Below, piece by piece: positions 1 to 8,655 of a stretch of DNA of 64,000 nucleotides (positions are counted from its first letter, which is position 1; each line of letters begins with the position of its first letter). Location: assembly GCA_022772675.1 (NCBI GenBank), contig JALEZW010000024.1, forward strand, positions 24,651 through 88,650. Direction: 5' to 3'. A program made the position numbers and the translations under genes. Source of the DNA: Agathobacter sp. GTDB lineage: Bacteria > Bacillota > Clostridia > Lachnospirales > Lachnospiraceae. The notes below the pieces were generated by a model. The model did no database searches, was not told the DNA's origin, and saw only the letters and a list, made by a program, of their open reading frames with translations.

Positions 1-643
1 CAATTACAAGTTCTTCCCCCATATTTCCTTTTGCTTTTCTGTTATGTGCCTTTACCGCCGCTTCATCCGCAGACATGCTTTTTCTTACTTTATTACAGCT
101 AGTCCGAATAACGTCACCAGCATTCGGCGGAACTTCTTCAGTGATTTTCATTTCTGATACAGGAACCATATAGGATATCTCAATATTATTCTCTTCATCT
201 GGCTCCTTCATTTCATCTATTTCATCGATATCAAACAGATCACGCCACTTCGTATCAGACAATATACCGATTACTGGCATATCATCATGTTCTTTAAAAT
301 ATATATACCAATAATCACCCTTATGAAATAGCGACATCTGCTCCCGTTTAAAATAAATTGTCATTTCATCCTTATCAGGCTTGGAAAACTTACACGAAAT
401 TTTTAATGTATCAGAATTATATATTTTACTCTTCTCACATACCTTGAATTCAATGTCTTGATCATCACCGGATCCCGCTCGCGGAATATTATCATATCCC
501 AAATGATTCACTAGAAGATTTCTGATTACAGATTTTACATTAAAAGTCCCTTTTTGGATCTCCCTATCTGTAAAAGCAGTATAGGCTCCCTCCTCTGCGC
601 CAAAATATTCCAACATCTCTTTTGAAAAACTACCAGTTGTCAT
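1..643 (-). CDS. 5' part of a probable DUF3883-type defence protein, runs off the window
   Basis: The first 214 codons are open and uninterrupted, and the rest lies beyond base 1. The ATG (641-643) shares one base with the TAA of the vsr gene (TAATG), so the two are translationally coupled and this is the last visible gene of the restriction operon. The first 200 or so residues form a mixed acidic segment that I do not recognise. The last visible residues read KGNMGEELVI, which resembles the opening of the DUF3883 domain (G-x-x-GEELV) that is often fused or linked to helicases and nucleases in restriction loci. That assignment rests on about ten residues plus context, so the function (possibly a nuclease or DNA-contact subunit) is inference. 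Confidence 0.6.
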   Translation of the reverse strand, partial: MTTGSFSKEMLEYFGAEEGAYTAFTDREIQKGTFNVKSVIRNLLVNHLGYDNIPRAGSGDDQDIEFKVCEKSKIYNSDTLKISCKFSKPDKDEMTIYFKREQMSLFHKGDYWYIYFKEHDDMPVIGILSDTKWRDLFDIDEIDEMKEPDEENNIEISYMVPVSEMKITEEVPPNAGDVIRTSCNKVRKSMSADEAAVKAHNRKAKGNMGEELVI

Positions 644-1068
644 TATGTCTCCTCCTGTCTTTGCAATTCCGATTCTAACGCTTCCATTGTCTGCAAAAAA
701 TTCTTTTCCAGTTCGCATTCCCATATTATAATTACCTTCCATCCCATCTGTTCAAGCTGCTCTTGTTTTATCCTATCATTTCTTACATTCTTCTCAAATT
801 TATCATTCCAGAACTCCGTCCTTGTTTTAGGAACAGTCGCATTTTTACAACCAGAATGCCTATGCCAGAAACAGCCATGTATAAATATCGCTGTTTTATA
901 TTTAGGTAAAACAATATCCGGTTTTCCAGGATACCGTTTATCATTTTTCCTGAAACGGTACCCCTTACTAAAGAGGTATTGACGGACTATAACTTCAATT
1001 TTTGTATCTTTTCCTTTTATCCGGCTCATATTCCAGCTTCTATGTTCCGGCGTCAGTTTATCGCTCAT
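643..1068 (-). CDS. vsr: Very short patch repair (Vsr) DNA mismatch endonuclease
   Basis: Vsr nicks DNA 5' of the T in T:G mismatches that arise when 5-methylcytosine deaminates, so it protects the sites of a partner cytosine methyltransferase. The 141-residue length is normal for the family. Visible signatures are the N-terminal RSWNMSRIKGKDTKIE stretch (residues 10-25), the catalytic region GKPDIVLP (48-55, Asp-51), and the metal and DNA-contact block HGCFWHRHSGC (64-74), followed by TRTEFWNDKF. The start overlaps the last four bases of dcm (ATGA type), which is what one expects for a dedicated Vsr/methyltransferase pair. No residue expected to be essential is missing. Confidence 0.95.
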   Translation of the reverse strand: MSDKLTPEHRSWNMSRIKGKDTKIEVIVRQYLFSKGYRFRKNDKRYPGKPDIVLPKYKTAIFIHGCFWHRHSGCKNATVPKTRTEFWNDKFEKNVRNDRIKQEQLEQMGWKVIIIWECELEKNFLQTMEALESELQRQEET

Positions 1069-2222
1069 CTTTTTGGCAGAGTTGCCATCTCTGCAATGAT
1101 ATTTTTTGCTATCGCTCTAACAACCGGAACTGCAACTGAATTTCCAAATTGTTTGTATGCTCTTGTATCTGAAACAGGAATGATAAACTCCTCTGGGAAT
1201 CCTTGCAGACGAGCACATTCTCTTGGTGTCAATTTTCTGGGTAGTTTCCCTTCTCCCTGGTCAATCAGAATTTCACTACCATCTTTGTAATAACGGGCAC
1301 TAAGTGTATTGGTATATTCAGATTCTGCATCAAAAATTGAGAATCCAAACCCATTGCCCCTTTTTTTATGTTCTTCCTTCCGTCTTTTATGTCCATCATA
1401 CAATCGCTGGCTAATCGTATATTTAGGATCGACATTGTTCTCCAATATATCTCCTAGTCTGGTAGGTGTTTTAGGCGGAGTTGGAAATTCAAATTCATAG
1501 TCTTCCGGTAGATCAAAATATTCTCTATTAAGTCCAACAATATAAATTCTTTCTCTATTCTGGGGGACTCCAAAATCTCTCGCGCGTAAAACAGCTGAAT
1601 TTACAGAATAATTCATTGCCTTCAAATGTTCTTCTATTACTTTATACGTTCTGCCCTTATCGTGCCCCTTCAACTGCTTGACATTTTCCAGGAGAAAAGC
1701 TTTCGGTCTTTTTTCTTTGATAATTCTTTCTATATCAAAAAATAATGTTCCACGTGTATCAGAAAATCCTTTATGTAATCCCGCTTGCGAAAATGGCTGA
1801 CAGGGAAAGCCACCCAGTAAAATATCAAAATCAGGAATCTCTTTTTCATTTACTTGTGTAATATCCCCATAGATAACACCGCCAAAATTCATTCTATATG
1901 TTTTCTGCGCAAAATGATCCCACTCGGAAGTAAATACGCATTCTCCTCCCAATTCCTGAAAGGGTATACGTATTCCTCCTATACCTGCGAACAGATCTAT
2001 GTAACGAAATCTTGGCTTTATCGGCTTTTTAATAAATGGTGTCACCGTCGCAAATGACATGATTTTTTTATATTCTATGTCATTCGGAACCGAAAGGCCC
2101 TTTTCCCACAATCGGAATTCCTTATCACCGTTTTTTCCCATACCAATGGCATCAGATAATTCTTTAACTGTTAATCCAAGTTCTTCTCTTCTAATCTTTA
2201 TTGCTTCCGATTTCTGCATCAT
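1065..2222 (-). CDS. dcm: DNA (cytosine-5-)-methyltransferase with N-terminal HTH
   Basis: This is a C5 cytosine methyltransferase that transfers a methyl group from SAM to cytosine in a specific DNA site, as the modification half of a restriction system. The 385 residues begin with an XRE-like helix-turn-helix (about 7-57), which may allow autoregulation. Catalytic motifs follow in order: motif I DLFAGIGG (76-83), motif IV GFPCQPFS with catalytic Cys-141, motif VI ENV (179-181), motif VIII around QNRERIY, and motif X FGNSVAVP near the C terminus. The target recognition segment between VIII and X is short, and the site cannot be predicted. It overlaps the upstream HNH gene by 32 bases, an unusually long overlap; the HTH begins so early that a later start is unlikely. 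Confidence 0.94.
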   Translation of the reverse strand: MMQKSEAIKIRREELGLTVKELSDAIGMGKNGDKEFRLWEKGLSVPNDIEYKKIMSFATVTPFIKKPIKPRFRYIDLFAGIGGIRIPFQELGGECVFTSEWDHFAQKTYRMNFGGVIYGDITQVNEKEIPDFDILLGGFPCQPFSQAGLHKGFSDTRGTLFFDIERIIKEKRPKAFLLENVKQLKGHDKGRTYKVIEEHLKAMNYSVNSAVLRARDFGVPQNRERIYIVGLNREYFDLPEDYEFEFPTPPKTPTRLGDILENNVDPKYTISQRLYDGHKRRKEEHKKRGNGFGFSIFDAESEYTNTLSARYYKDGSEILIDQGEGKLPRKLTPRECARLQGFPEEFIIPVSDTRAYKQFGNSVAVPVVRAIAKNIIAEMATLPKR

Positions 2223-3063
2223 TAGTCTCCTGTTCTCTATTCATATCTTGCATAAGATGCCTCAATTCTTCCGGGTCCATGGGAGGATCCACTCTATGAA
2301 GCATCGCATGGCAATTAGGGCATACCGGTATCAAATCGGTTGTCGGGTCAAGATAATACTGGTTTTCATATGATGATACCTTTTTGATATGATGAACATG
2401 AATAAAATGATGTCCCAATCCGCCATAAACTTGTTCAAAATCAAATCCACAAATTTTACACAGGTATCCATTAACTGCCAGACACAATTCCCTATTTGCA
2501 GGATTTCTTTCGTATTTGTTTACAAGTGCCTTCTGTACGCCTCCTTCGAGATACCTTTTTTCTTTCACATCAGATGATTCAACATTCAAAAGCGCCAGCA
2601 TCATTCCAACTGATATCCCTGCCCATTCAACCGCTGTAGATACTTGAGTATCATTTTCCATTTCACCTGCCATTATCCTAGTTGCACGTATTCCAAATTT
2701 TTCCCAGTCTCCGTCCCACGAAGATGGTTTACGCATATCTCTGGACTGCTGGTTAATATAAACCTCCACCTTTGCTTTTTTCTCCATAAACAAATCAAGA
2801 TATTTCAAAAATACTACCCGTTTTTCCATTCCGGCATGCTGTATATCATCAATCATACCAGCTGCATATTTTTGCGGCTGGATCTCAATTATCAGTCTGA
2901 TATTCTGCCTAAAAGAAAGTCTAACCTCGAACAATTCCTCCAGTTCATTCTCTGGTACAATTATATATATTGGATCATTATATTCCTTTTTGTAATTTAC
3001 AGAAAAAGGAATATCATATTTCTTCTCCAGATCTCTCTTTATAGCTATGCAATCTGTATTCAT
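2191..3063 (-). CDS. HNH endonuclease, restriction component
   Basis: This is a probable DNA-cleaving subunit. The C-terminal HNH/zinc-finger nuclease module is clear: CKIC (202-205), HVHH (222-225, with the catalytic His pair), then CPNCH (248-252), giving the four-cysteine HNH layout. The N-terminal 190 residues contain a region (about 60-155, around SSWDGDWEKFGIRA) that looks like the DNA-recognition part of MrcB/DUF3578-like restriction proteins, but I am not certain of that. It lies two bases downstream of the GHKL ATPase and overlaps dcm. Its position inside an overlapping operon with a methyltransferase argues for restriction rather than homing. Confidence 0.88.
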   Translation of the reverse strand: MNTDCIAIKRDLEKKYDIPFSVNYKKEYNDPIYIIVPENELEELFEVRLSFRQNIRLIIEIQPQKYAAGMIDDIQHAGMEKRVVFLKYLDLFMEKKAKVEVYINQQSRDMRKPSSWDGDWEKFGIRATRIMAGEMENDTQVSTAVEWAGISVGMMLALLNVESSDVKEKRYLEGGVQKALVNKYERNPANRELCLAVNGYLCKICGFDFEQVYGGLGHHFIHVHHIKKVSSYENQYYLDPTTDLIPVCPNCHAMLHRVDPPMDPEELRHLMQDMNREQETNDAEIGSNKD

Positions 3064-3065
3064 AC

Positions 3066-4700
3066 TTATTCGTCATCCTCATCTTCTTCTGGATCCGGTA
3101 AATCTGCAACCAGTGTTTTCAAAATTCTGGATACCGCTATTCGCATTTCCTCATACTGTTCTTTTATTTGTTCATTATATGTTTTATGCTCAGCCTCCGC
3201 CAATGCCCATAACAAAGCATCCATTCCTGTCACCATTACATTCTGCGCAAGAATCGGCGCATATATCTTCTGATAATAAGGATGACTCTGGTTTATCTGT
3301 ACTGCATGTTTTCCATCAGCAATACATGGCTCCCATAGCTGCCCATATTCCAAAGTAGGCTTTGGTATTACCCTCACCTGTCCGGGCTTCGGATTGGAAA
3401 TAATTGTTATTTTATGAGTAAATGTACCATTCTGATTCTCAATCGTTGCTTCATCCGGTTTCGTAACAGTTATCTTTGCACTCTCAACACTTTGTGCTTT
3501 CTCATCAATGTTACGATTGGATTCTGCGTGTGCATCCCTCTTTTCCGCGTTCTTACAAACCTGTTGAGCAGTTCCGTGTCGATATCTTTCCGCAGCTGCT
3601 CTTCTTGGTGCAGGTATAAACGACCCCTTAATATAATCCAGAATTTCTTCTGCCGGAAGAATTCTTGACTTCTTAATATCAACATTAAACGCATCATCCA
3701 ATTGATGATCAAAAGAAAACTCTACTCTAAGTAAGGCCCCATGCGATTCCTTTGTAAATAAATCCAGCCAGTCTCCATAATGTATTAAACGATTTTCTCT
3801 GTATACATAAAAACCTTGCATATCATTCCCTAATCGTGCTTCTTTTGCAGCTTTAGGCGTTGAAAAACTATCTTTATTAGGCAACAAATATGCTCTTAAC
3901 GTAAAACTTGGACTGGAACCATCCGGCATATCAACATCAATCTCTTCATCCGCAAGCTTTTCTGTCAACGATTCTGAAACAGCAAAAGGATCCCACGCAT
4001 CAATTTTAACTCCATTAATTTGAATATCTACATTGTTGGCTCTTTTATCATCATGATCAAGAAATCTTTGATATACCATGCCAACATGAAACTGTAAGTC
4101 ACTTATTTTTCTTTTTAGTGCATTTTTTGCATTACCAAAATTACTATAACTCTTTAAAAGCCTATCTACTTTTTCCCAGATAACAAGTGTCCCTGTTCCC
4201 CCCTCTGCGGTTTCATCCAAAATATCTGTTTCATCGCGACTTGGTTCCATCATTTTTAATTTCCATTCATGTTTTTGTGCTACATAATCCAAATCCCATT
4301 GAGCCTTTCGAACTACACCATCTTCACCTCTTGACGCTACAGACAATGATCTGCAAAAAGCCGTAGATGCTGTCTTTAAACCCAAACCGAATTTTCCCAA
4401 ACTACCAAGATCAGCTCTGACTTTTGATCCATATGTCATGGCATTTATAAGGCCTTTCTGATCCATGCCAGTGCCATTATCTGCAATATATACAGTAATA
4501 ATACCAGCCGGATCCATATTAATGATAATATTCACTTTTGACGCATTTGCAGCTATTGAATTGTCAATAATATCAGCAATAGCAGTATTAAAATTATATC
4601 CCGTATCACGTAACCCTTCTACAATACGCTCTGGATCAGGCGGACAGTTAACATCGTTTTCTTCTATCTCCGTACCAAAATCAATTTTTGTCTTAACCAT
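3066..4700 (-). CDS. GHKL (MORC/MutL-like) ATPase
   Basis: This is an ATP-driven clamp-type protein of the GHKL superfamily (HATPase_c_3), the group that includes MutL, Hsp90 and MORC. Counting from the ATG at 4703, motif N reads ADIIDNSIAA (43-52, Asn-48, with Asp-44 where the catalytic residue is usually Glu). Motif G1 is DNGTGM (75-80) and motif G2 is GKFGLGLKTA (103-112). About 250 further residues include an S5-like transducer region, then a charged linker and a helical C terminus. The second Met (4700) is chosen because it sits six bases from AAGGAGG, while the first is too close. GHKL ATPases next to SF2 helicases, nucleases and methylases were predicted earlier as parts of restriction systems. 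Confidence 0.88.
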   Translation of the reverse strand: MVKTKIDFGTEIEENDVNCPPDPERIVEGLRDTGYNFNTAIADIIDNSIAANASKVNIIINMDPAGIITVYIADNGTGMDQKGLINAMTYGSKVRADLGSLGKFGLGLKTASTAFCRSLSVASRGEDGVVRKAQWDLDYVAQKHEWKLKMMEPSRDETDILDETAEGGTGTLVIWEKVDRLLKSYSNFGNAKNALKRKISDLQFHVGMVYQRFLDHDDKRANNVDIQINGVKIDAWDPFAVSESLTEKLADEEIDVDMPDGSSPSFTLRAYLLPNKDSFSTPKAAKEARLGNDMQGFYVYRENRLIHYGDWLDLFTKESHGALLRVEFSFDHQLDDAFNVDIKKSRILPAEEILDYIKGSFIPAPRRAAAERYRHGTAQQVCKNAEKRDAHAESNRNIDEKAQSVESAKITVTKPDEATIENQNGTFTHKITIISNPKPGQVRVIPKPTLEYGQLWEPCIADGKHAVQINQSHPYYQKIYAPILAQNVMVTGMDALLWALAEAEHKTYNEQIKEQYEEMRIAVSRILKTLVADLPDPEEDEDDE

Positions 4701-6603
4701 CATTTTCCTCCTTAATTGGCGATATGTTCAATGCCGCAATTATATCTGCCCGATTTTCTACCATTCCATCGGTTCCTACCACAGCGGCTGATGCCATTTC
4801 ACGTTTACGCTCAATTCTTTCATTAACTATCTGTTCTACAGTATCCTCATAATATAGGCGATATACAAAAACTGTTTTTTGTTGACCACGTCTATATGCC
4901 CTTGCCGATGCCTGATCCTCTAATGCTGGATTCCATTCCAAATTATAATGAATTACATGATTAGCAGAAGTAATATTCAATCCAGTCCCTGCTGCTCTGG
5001 GATTAAGTACCAGCAACGCACTTCCTTGAAATTCATTAAATGAATCCACGATTGACTGACGTTCTCCGACCGGTGTGGATCCATTAATCTTCCATACTGG
5101 TATATCATATCTCGTAGACACATCTTTACCTATTATTTCAAACATTTTTTGATATGACGTAAACACAATAACCTTTTCTCCAAGTGAACAAACTTCTTCC
5201 AGTATCTCACAAAATCTCTGGTATTTGACAGATGCTGTATAATAATCCCTACAGTCTTCCTCACATATCGCAGGGTGTGTACAAAACATCCGAAGTTTTT
5301 GAAGAACCCCAAGATTTATATTGCCCTTCTGTGAAGAGGCTCTCGCATTCTCTCGGAACGTCTCATATCTCATTCCCTCAGCTGATGACATAACTAACGG
5401 CTGCGGAATAACTATTTTATCCGGTAAGTCTGTAGCAACATCCTTTACCATCCTGCGAATCATAATAGGCGATAACATCGGCTCGATTTTATCTGCACCA
5501 TCTAAATCATCGGTAATAGTCCTCGCATATTCTTCCTGTGTTCCAAATAATCCTGGAATTACAAAATCAACCAATGACCATATATCAGATACGTGATTCT
5601 CAAATGGTGTACCAGTTACCGCAATACTACGTCTTCTTGGTATTTTCTTTACAAACTTAGTCCTCTCACTGTCCGGATTCTTAATATTTTGTGCTTCATC
5701 TAACACAACCAGTTTCCACTCAACCATATTTAAAATCGAAGCATCATTTACGGCAATGGAATAGGAAATAATAACAACATCATAATTATCAAATTCATTA
5801 AAACGACCTGTTCTATGAGCCCCATGGTGTACACAACATCTTAAATCAGGTGCAAATTTTTCACACTCTCTCTTCCAGTTTTGCAATAATGATACAGGAG
5901 CCACTACTAGCATCGGAGTATTCCCCTTGTTTTTATAATCCAGCATCAATGTAATCACTTGAAGGGTTTTGCCAAGTCCCATCTCATCTCCCAAAATGCA
6001 TCCACCATTCTCTTCCAACATATATCTCATCCAGAAATATCCTGTTTTCTGATAAGTATATAGCTTTGCGTTTAATTTTCTCGGTAACTCAGCATATATG
6101 TCAACGGGTTTATTTAAAAGGCTTATCTTAACATTATTGATAACTGTCCCTTTTTCAAAACTATCCTGATTTTTGATTATTTCAATATATTGCGCACAGG
6201 TTAATCGCCCACAACTTTTCACACCAGCTTTTCTGAATATTTCAGCCAACTCTTGAATGCTTCCGGAGACATAAAACCATTCATCACCATGTATACACTG
6301 ATCAATAATTTCACCCTCTATCATGTCTATGACAATTTTCTTACCTTTTCGCATTACATATAGCAGTAACATAATTTCGTCATTTTCACTATCTAACTGG
6401 CATTTTATTGGAGAACCTATTTTTGAAAAATGAACATTTGAGAACTCATCTCTTAATTTTCGACAAGGTATGTCTGCAATAAAGCTATCAGCCTCATTAT
6501 CCAAAACCCTATAGACTTCCTCTCCATTTGGGTGAAATAATTGGTTTTCATAAATAAATGCTATGTGGTTATTGCTGATAGTCCATCTGCCGGTCAATCT
6601 CAT
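4693..6603 (-). CDS. SNF2-family (SF2) DEAD-like helicase/translocase
   Basis: This is an ATP-dependent DNA translocase. The N-terminal 180 residues are a family-specific extension that I do not recognise. The helicase core then shows motif I GDEMGLGKT (205-213), motif II DEAQ (303-306), motif III TGTPFEN, and in the second lobe a FTSYQKM segment, an NPRAAGTGLN motif V, and a QASARAYRRGQ motif VI, which is the Swi2/Snf2 signature. At 636 residues it is compact compared with stand-alone RapA-type proteins. It overlaps the ATPase gene downstream and the 376-residue gene upstream, so the three are probably made in step. A likely role is to move along DNA and license cleavage by the HNH subunit, which is inference. 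Confidence 0.92.
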   Translation of the reverse strand: MRLTGRWTISNNHIAFIYENQLFHPNGEEVYRVLDNEADSFIADIPCRKLRDEFSNVHFSKIGSPIKCQLDSENDEIMLLLYVMRKGKKIVIDMIEGEIIDQCIHGDEWFYVSGSIQELAEIFRKAGVKSCGRLTCAQYIEIIKNQDSFEKGTVINNVKISLLNKPVDIYAELPRKLNAKLYTYQKTGYFWMRYMLEENGGCILGDEMGLGKTLQVITLMLDYKNKGNTPMLVVAPVSLLQNWKRECEKFAPDLRCCVHHGAHRTGRFNEFDNYDVVIISYSIAVNDASILNMVEWKLVVLDEAQNIKNPDSERTKFVKKIPRRRSIAVTGTPFENHVSDIWSLVDFVIPGLFGTQEEYARTITDDLDGADKIEPMLSPIMIRRMVKDVATDLPDKIVIPQPLVMSSAEGMRYETFRENARASSQKGNINLGVLQKLRMFCTHPAICEEDCRDYYTASVKYQRFCEILEEVCSLGEKVIVFTSYQKMFEIIGKDVSTRYDIPVWKINGSTPVGERQSIVDSFNEFQGSALLVLNPRAAGTGLNITSANHVIHYNLEWNPALEDQASARAYRRGQQKTVFVYRLYYEDTVEQIVNERIERKREMASAAVVGTDGMVENRADIIAALNISPIKEENDG

Positions 6604-7730
6604 TTCCCCCCTATCTTCTTGATACTATTTGCTGAGATAGATATTCTATGTCTTGTCGGTATTGAGCTAATCGGATGCTCAACAGAATCCACATCATAGT
6701 CCTGTGTATCCTCTGCCACTATAGGAATATCATATGTCCTCCCTTCTAGATTTGCAGTAAAGCTACTTAACTCTTTCGTCAATGCAAGTAATTTAGGACT
6801 TGACCCGTAAGCATTAACAATCTCTGCCACGTATCCTTGACTCGCATTTACTAAATTTAGCATATTAAGCACTACCGAATAGTAGAAATCACCTCGATCA
6901 ACAGTCTTCTGACCAGACCACCACGAATAATCCGTCGCAAACCTCCACAGCCTGTCTACTGCCTTTTTAGCATTATATCCCGATTCAACATCTACCTGTA
7001 ACACTTTATTTCCAGTTGAAATAAATGCAGCTTTATCAACAGTGTGTGGTTGATCTCGTAAAGTTCTTGCATAAACATCCACACGCTGATGCTGCATCTC
7101 ACTTACCTTTTCAAAATAAGTTTTATATCTTTGTAATTCATTATATACGCCTACCGCATATGATGCCATAACAAACCACTGATTTGGAACAAAAATATTC
7201 CTAGCTGTGGACGTCGTTATTACCGAAGTCGCTGTGTTATATTCAATCTTTGCTTTATTCTTGTCCAAATATTCTTCATAAGCATCTTTGAATTCCCGAG
7301 TCAACTCAATATCCTGCCACATAAAATCCTGATTATAATGGATTGTAGATTGTCTTATAAGTGCTCTCAAATCTTTTAAAATATCAATATTTTCCATATT
7401 CAAATCACCATTTGCCATATGTAGTATTTCTTTCACAAGGATTTCAATTTGCTCATCTGTGTAATGAGCCATTTCATCAAATACCTCTTGGCGAGATGCC
7501 CTTAATTCTCTTTGATACCAGCCTTTGCGCCCATTATCAAAATATGGATCAAACTCATCTCTCATATTCTTAATATTATTAGGATTTTCATTAAGAATAT
7601 TGCCTATCTCATGAAAGGCTTCTGTAAAACTCTTATACCCCAAGGCCCGCACTGCTTTCATATCACATCGTGATAAATAATATGATACTATTAGTCCTGC
7701 CTGTTTTTTAGTTCTTTGTCCTTTGCTCAT
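6600..7730 (-). CDS. Unrecognised defence-operon protein with an HTH-like N-terminal domain
   Basis: A 376-residue protein whose family I do not know. Residues 10-75 (VSYYLSRCDMKAVRALGY, then a segment around NPNNIKNMRDEFDP and NGRKGWYQRE) resemble an N-terminal module I have seen on several Firmicute restriction proteins, where it precedes nuclease domains. Its aromatic and basic GWYQR patch suggests DNA binding. The remaining 300 residues have no nuclease motif that I can see and are mostly helical, with Trp-rich WRFATDYSWW around residue 260. It is the first large gene after the regulator and overlaps the SNF2 gene by four bases (ATGA). It may be the sequence-recognition or phage-sensing subunit, which is inference only. 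Confidence 0.85.
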   Translation of the reverse strand: MSKGQRTKKQAGLIVSYYLSRCDMKAVRALGYKSFTEAFHEIGNILNENPNNIKNMRDEFDPYFDNGRKGWYQRELRASRQEVFDEMAHYTDEQIEILVKEILHMANGDLNMENIDILKDLRALIRQSTIHYNQDFMWQDIELTREFKDAYEEYLDKNKAKIEYNTATSVITTSTARNIFVPNQWFVMASYAVGVYNELQRYKTYFEKVSEMQHQRVDVYARTLRDQPHTVDKAAFISTGNKVLQVDVESGYNAKKAVDRLWRFATDYSWWSGQKTVDRGDFYYSVVLNMLNLVNASQGYVAEIVNAYGSSPKLLALTKELSSFTANLEGRTYDIPIVAEDTQDYDVDSVEHPISSIPTRHRISISANSIKKIGGK

Positions 7731-7741
7731 AATGACTCCTC

Positions 7742-7954
7742 TTAATTATCCATCTTAAAGCTGATCAAATCGCCTATATCACAATTGAAATGAGCACATA
7801 TTCTTGCAAGAACATCTAAAGAAACATTTTCCCCTTTTCCCATTTTTGCAATAGTAGATGAGCTAATTCCCAATTCTTCCGCTAAGTCTTTCTTTTGCAT
7901 TCCATGGTCAATTAAAATTTTCCATAATCCGTTATATGATGTTTTCATATTCAC
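7742..7954 (-). CDS. Small XRE-family helix-turn-helix regulator
   Basis: A 70-residue Cro/CI-type repressor consisting of little more than the HTH: KKDLAEELGISSSTIAKMGKG (residues about 22-42) is a textbook XRE helix 2/helix 3, followed by the stabilising helix. It is the first gene of the restriction operon, 11 bases upstream of the next one. Size and position match controller (C) proteins that delay expression of restriction genes until methylation is established, but no C-box was identified, so this role is inferred. The gene is AT-rich like the rest of the operon. Confidence 0.85.
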   Translation of the reverse strand: MNMKTSYNGLWKILIDHGMQKKDLAEELGISSSTIAKMGKGENVSLDVLARICAHFNCDIGDLISFKMDN

Positions 7955-7992
7955 AATACCTCTAAACCATACTCCCCTATTTTTTCCGTACG

Positions 7993-8001
7993 ATTATAGC
8001 A
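7993..8001 (-). promoter_or_regulatory. Extended -10 element of the restriction operon promoter
   Basis: On the minus strand TGCTATAAT lies about 40 bases upstream of the XRE start. It combines a perfect -10 hexamer with a TGn extension. No good -35 is present at 17 bases; TTGTAG occurs at a spacing of 22. Dependence on an extended -10 would fit a promoter whose strength is set by the XRE protein. Confidence 0.5.
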
Positions 8002-8268
8002 TATCACACATATTCATTTTCTACAATACGAGTATTTAGGTTCTTAAAGTTTTTTTTTACCCGTAAAAACTATTATTACATAAAATCAAAGTTAATCATA
8101 TTATAATGATCAACATTTTATCTATCCTATTTTGCTCTATTTTTGCCATCACTATATCAGGCTGAATTGAGATCCGAACACTTGGTATAGCGAAGTATTA
8201 CACTCTTTTTTCTGCAATGCTTAAACCAATATGAGTGTTAATTTTCTAAATTATATTGGCAAACAAAA
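8002..8268. other. Non-coding AT-rich gap between the restriction and maintenance modules
   Basis: No open frame with a ribosome binding site is visible. The stretch holds a run of T (around 8048-8057), a weak dyad (ATCAT...ATGAT around 8096-8111), and nothing else that I can assign. It marks the change from AT-rich (left) to GC-richer (right) DNA. Confidence 0.5.
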
Positions 8269-8306
8269 TGGACAGCCACCGTAGCATTTCCTACGTTGAC
8301 TGTCCA
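8269..8306 (-). terminator. Rho-independent terminator of the maintenance operon
   Basis: A near-perfect inverted repeat (TGGACAG...CTGTCCA arms of about 16 bases with two mismatches that become G:U in RNA, loop CATTT) lies just past the stop of the 90-residue gene. On the minus strand it is followed by TTTTGTTTG. It closes the repA operon before the restriction operon's coding region. Confidence 0.75.
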
Positions 8307-8332
8307 AAATGTTTCCTTTTTATATGTATCTG

Positions 8333-8605
8333 TCACCTCATAAATTCCTCCCACTTCTCCTCTGCCGTCATCTCCCGGTTCTCCAAAATTTCCGTAAACA
8401 CACGGTAATTCTCCGAATCCTCCTCCATATCATCCGACTTCCGAAATCTTTCCGCTGCGTTATCCCGCAGCACCTCCCACAGCAGATAAACTGACGTGCA
8501 TTCCCCTTCATCCAGGCCGCACCCTGACAGGATCCTGCTGGCTTCCTCTATCTTCATGATTCCCTCTGCCACGCGAATCAGCTTGATGTAATCTTCTTTT
8601 CTCAT
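8333..8605 (-). CDS. Hypothetical protein of the maintenance module (90 aa)
   Basis: A small, strongly charged helical protein with no motif that I recognise (Met-Arg-Lys-Glu-Asp start, acidic C terminus). It has a good ribosome binding site (AAGGGAG) and lies 50 bases downstream of repA on the same strand, ahead of a terminator, so it is probably the last gene of the parA-parB-repA transcript. Similar small acidic genes often follow repA in integrative elements of this bacterial group, but no function can be claimed. Confidence 0.65.
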   Translation of the reverse strand: MRKEDYIKLIRVAEGIMKIEEASRILSGCGLDEGECTSVYLLWEVLRDNAAERFRKSDDMEEDSENYRVFTEILENREMTAEEKWEEFMR

Positions 8606-8655
8606 ATGATCATCTCCCTTTGCCGGATTTGGCCAACTTGACCAAAACCGGATTT

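Noticed and set aside
2644..3273. 209-codon plus-strand frame over the HNH gene
   Set aside because: It is opposite an HNH gene with intact catalytic motifs, and its hydrophobic/aromatic composition is typical of antisense frames.
1..7954. DISARM or BREX system
   Set aside because: No DUF1998 helicase pair, phospholipase-D protein, PglZ or Lon-like protein is present; only the methyltransferase and a helicase are shared.
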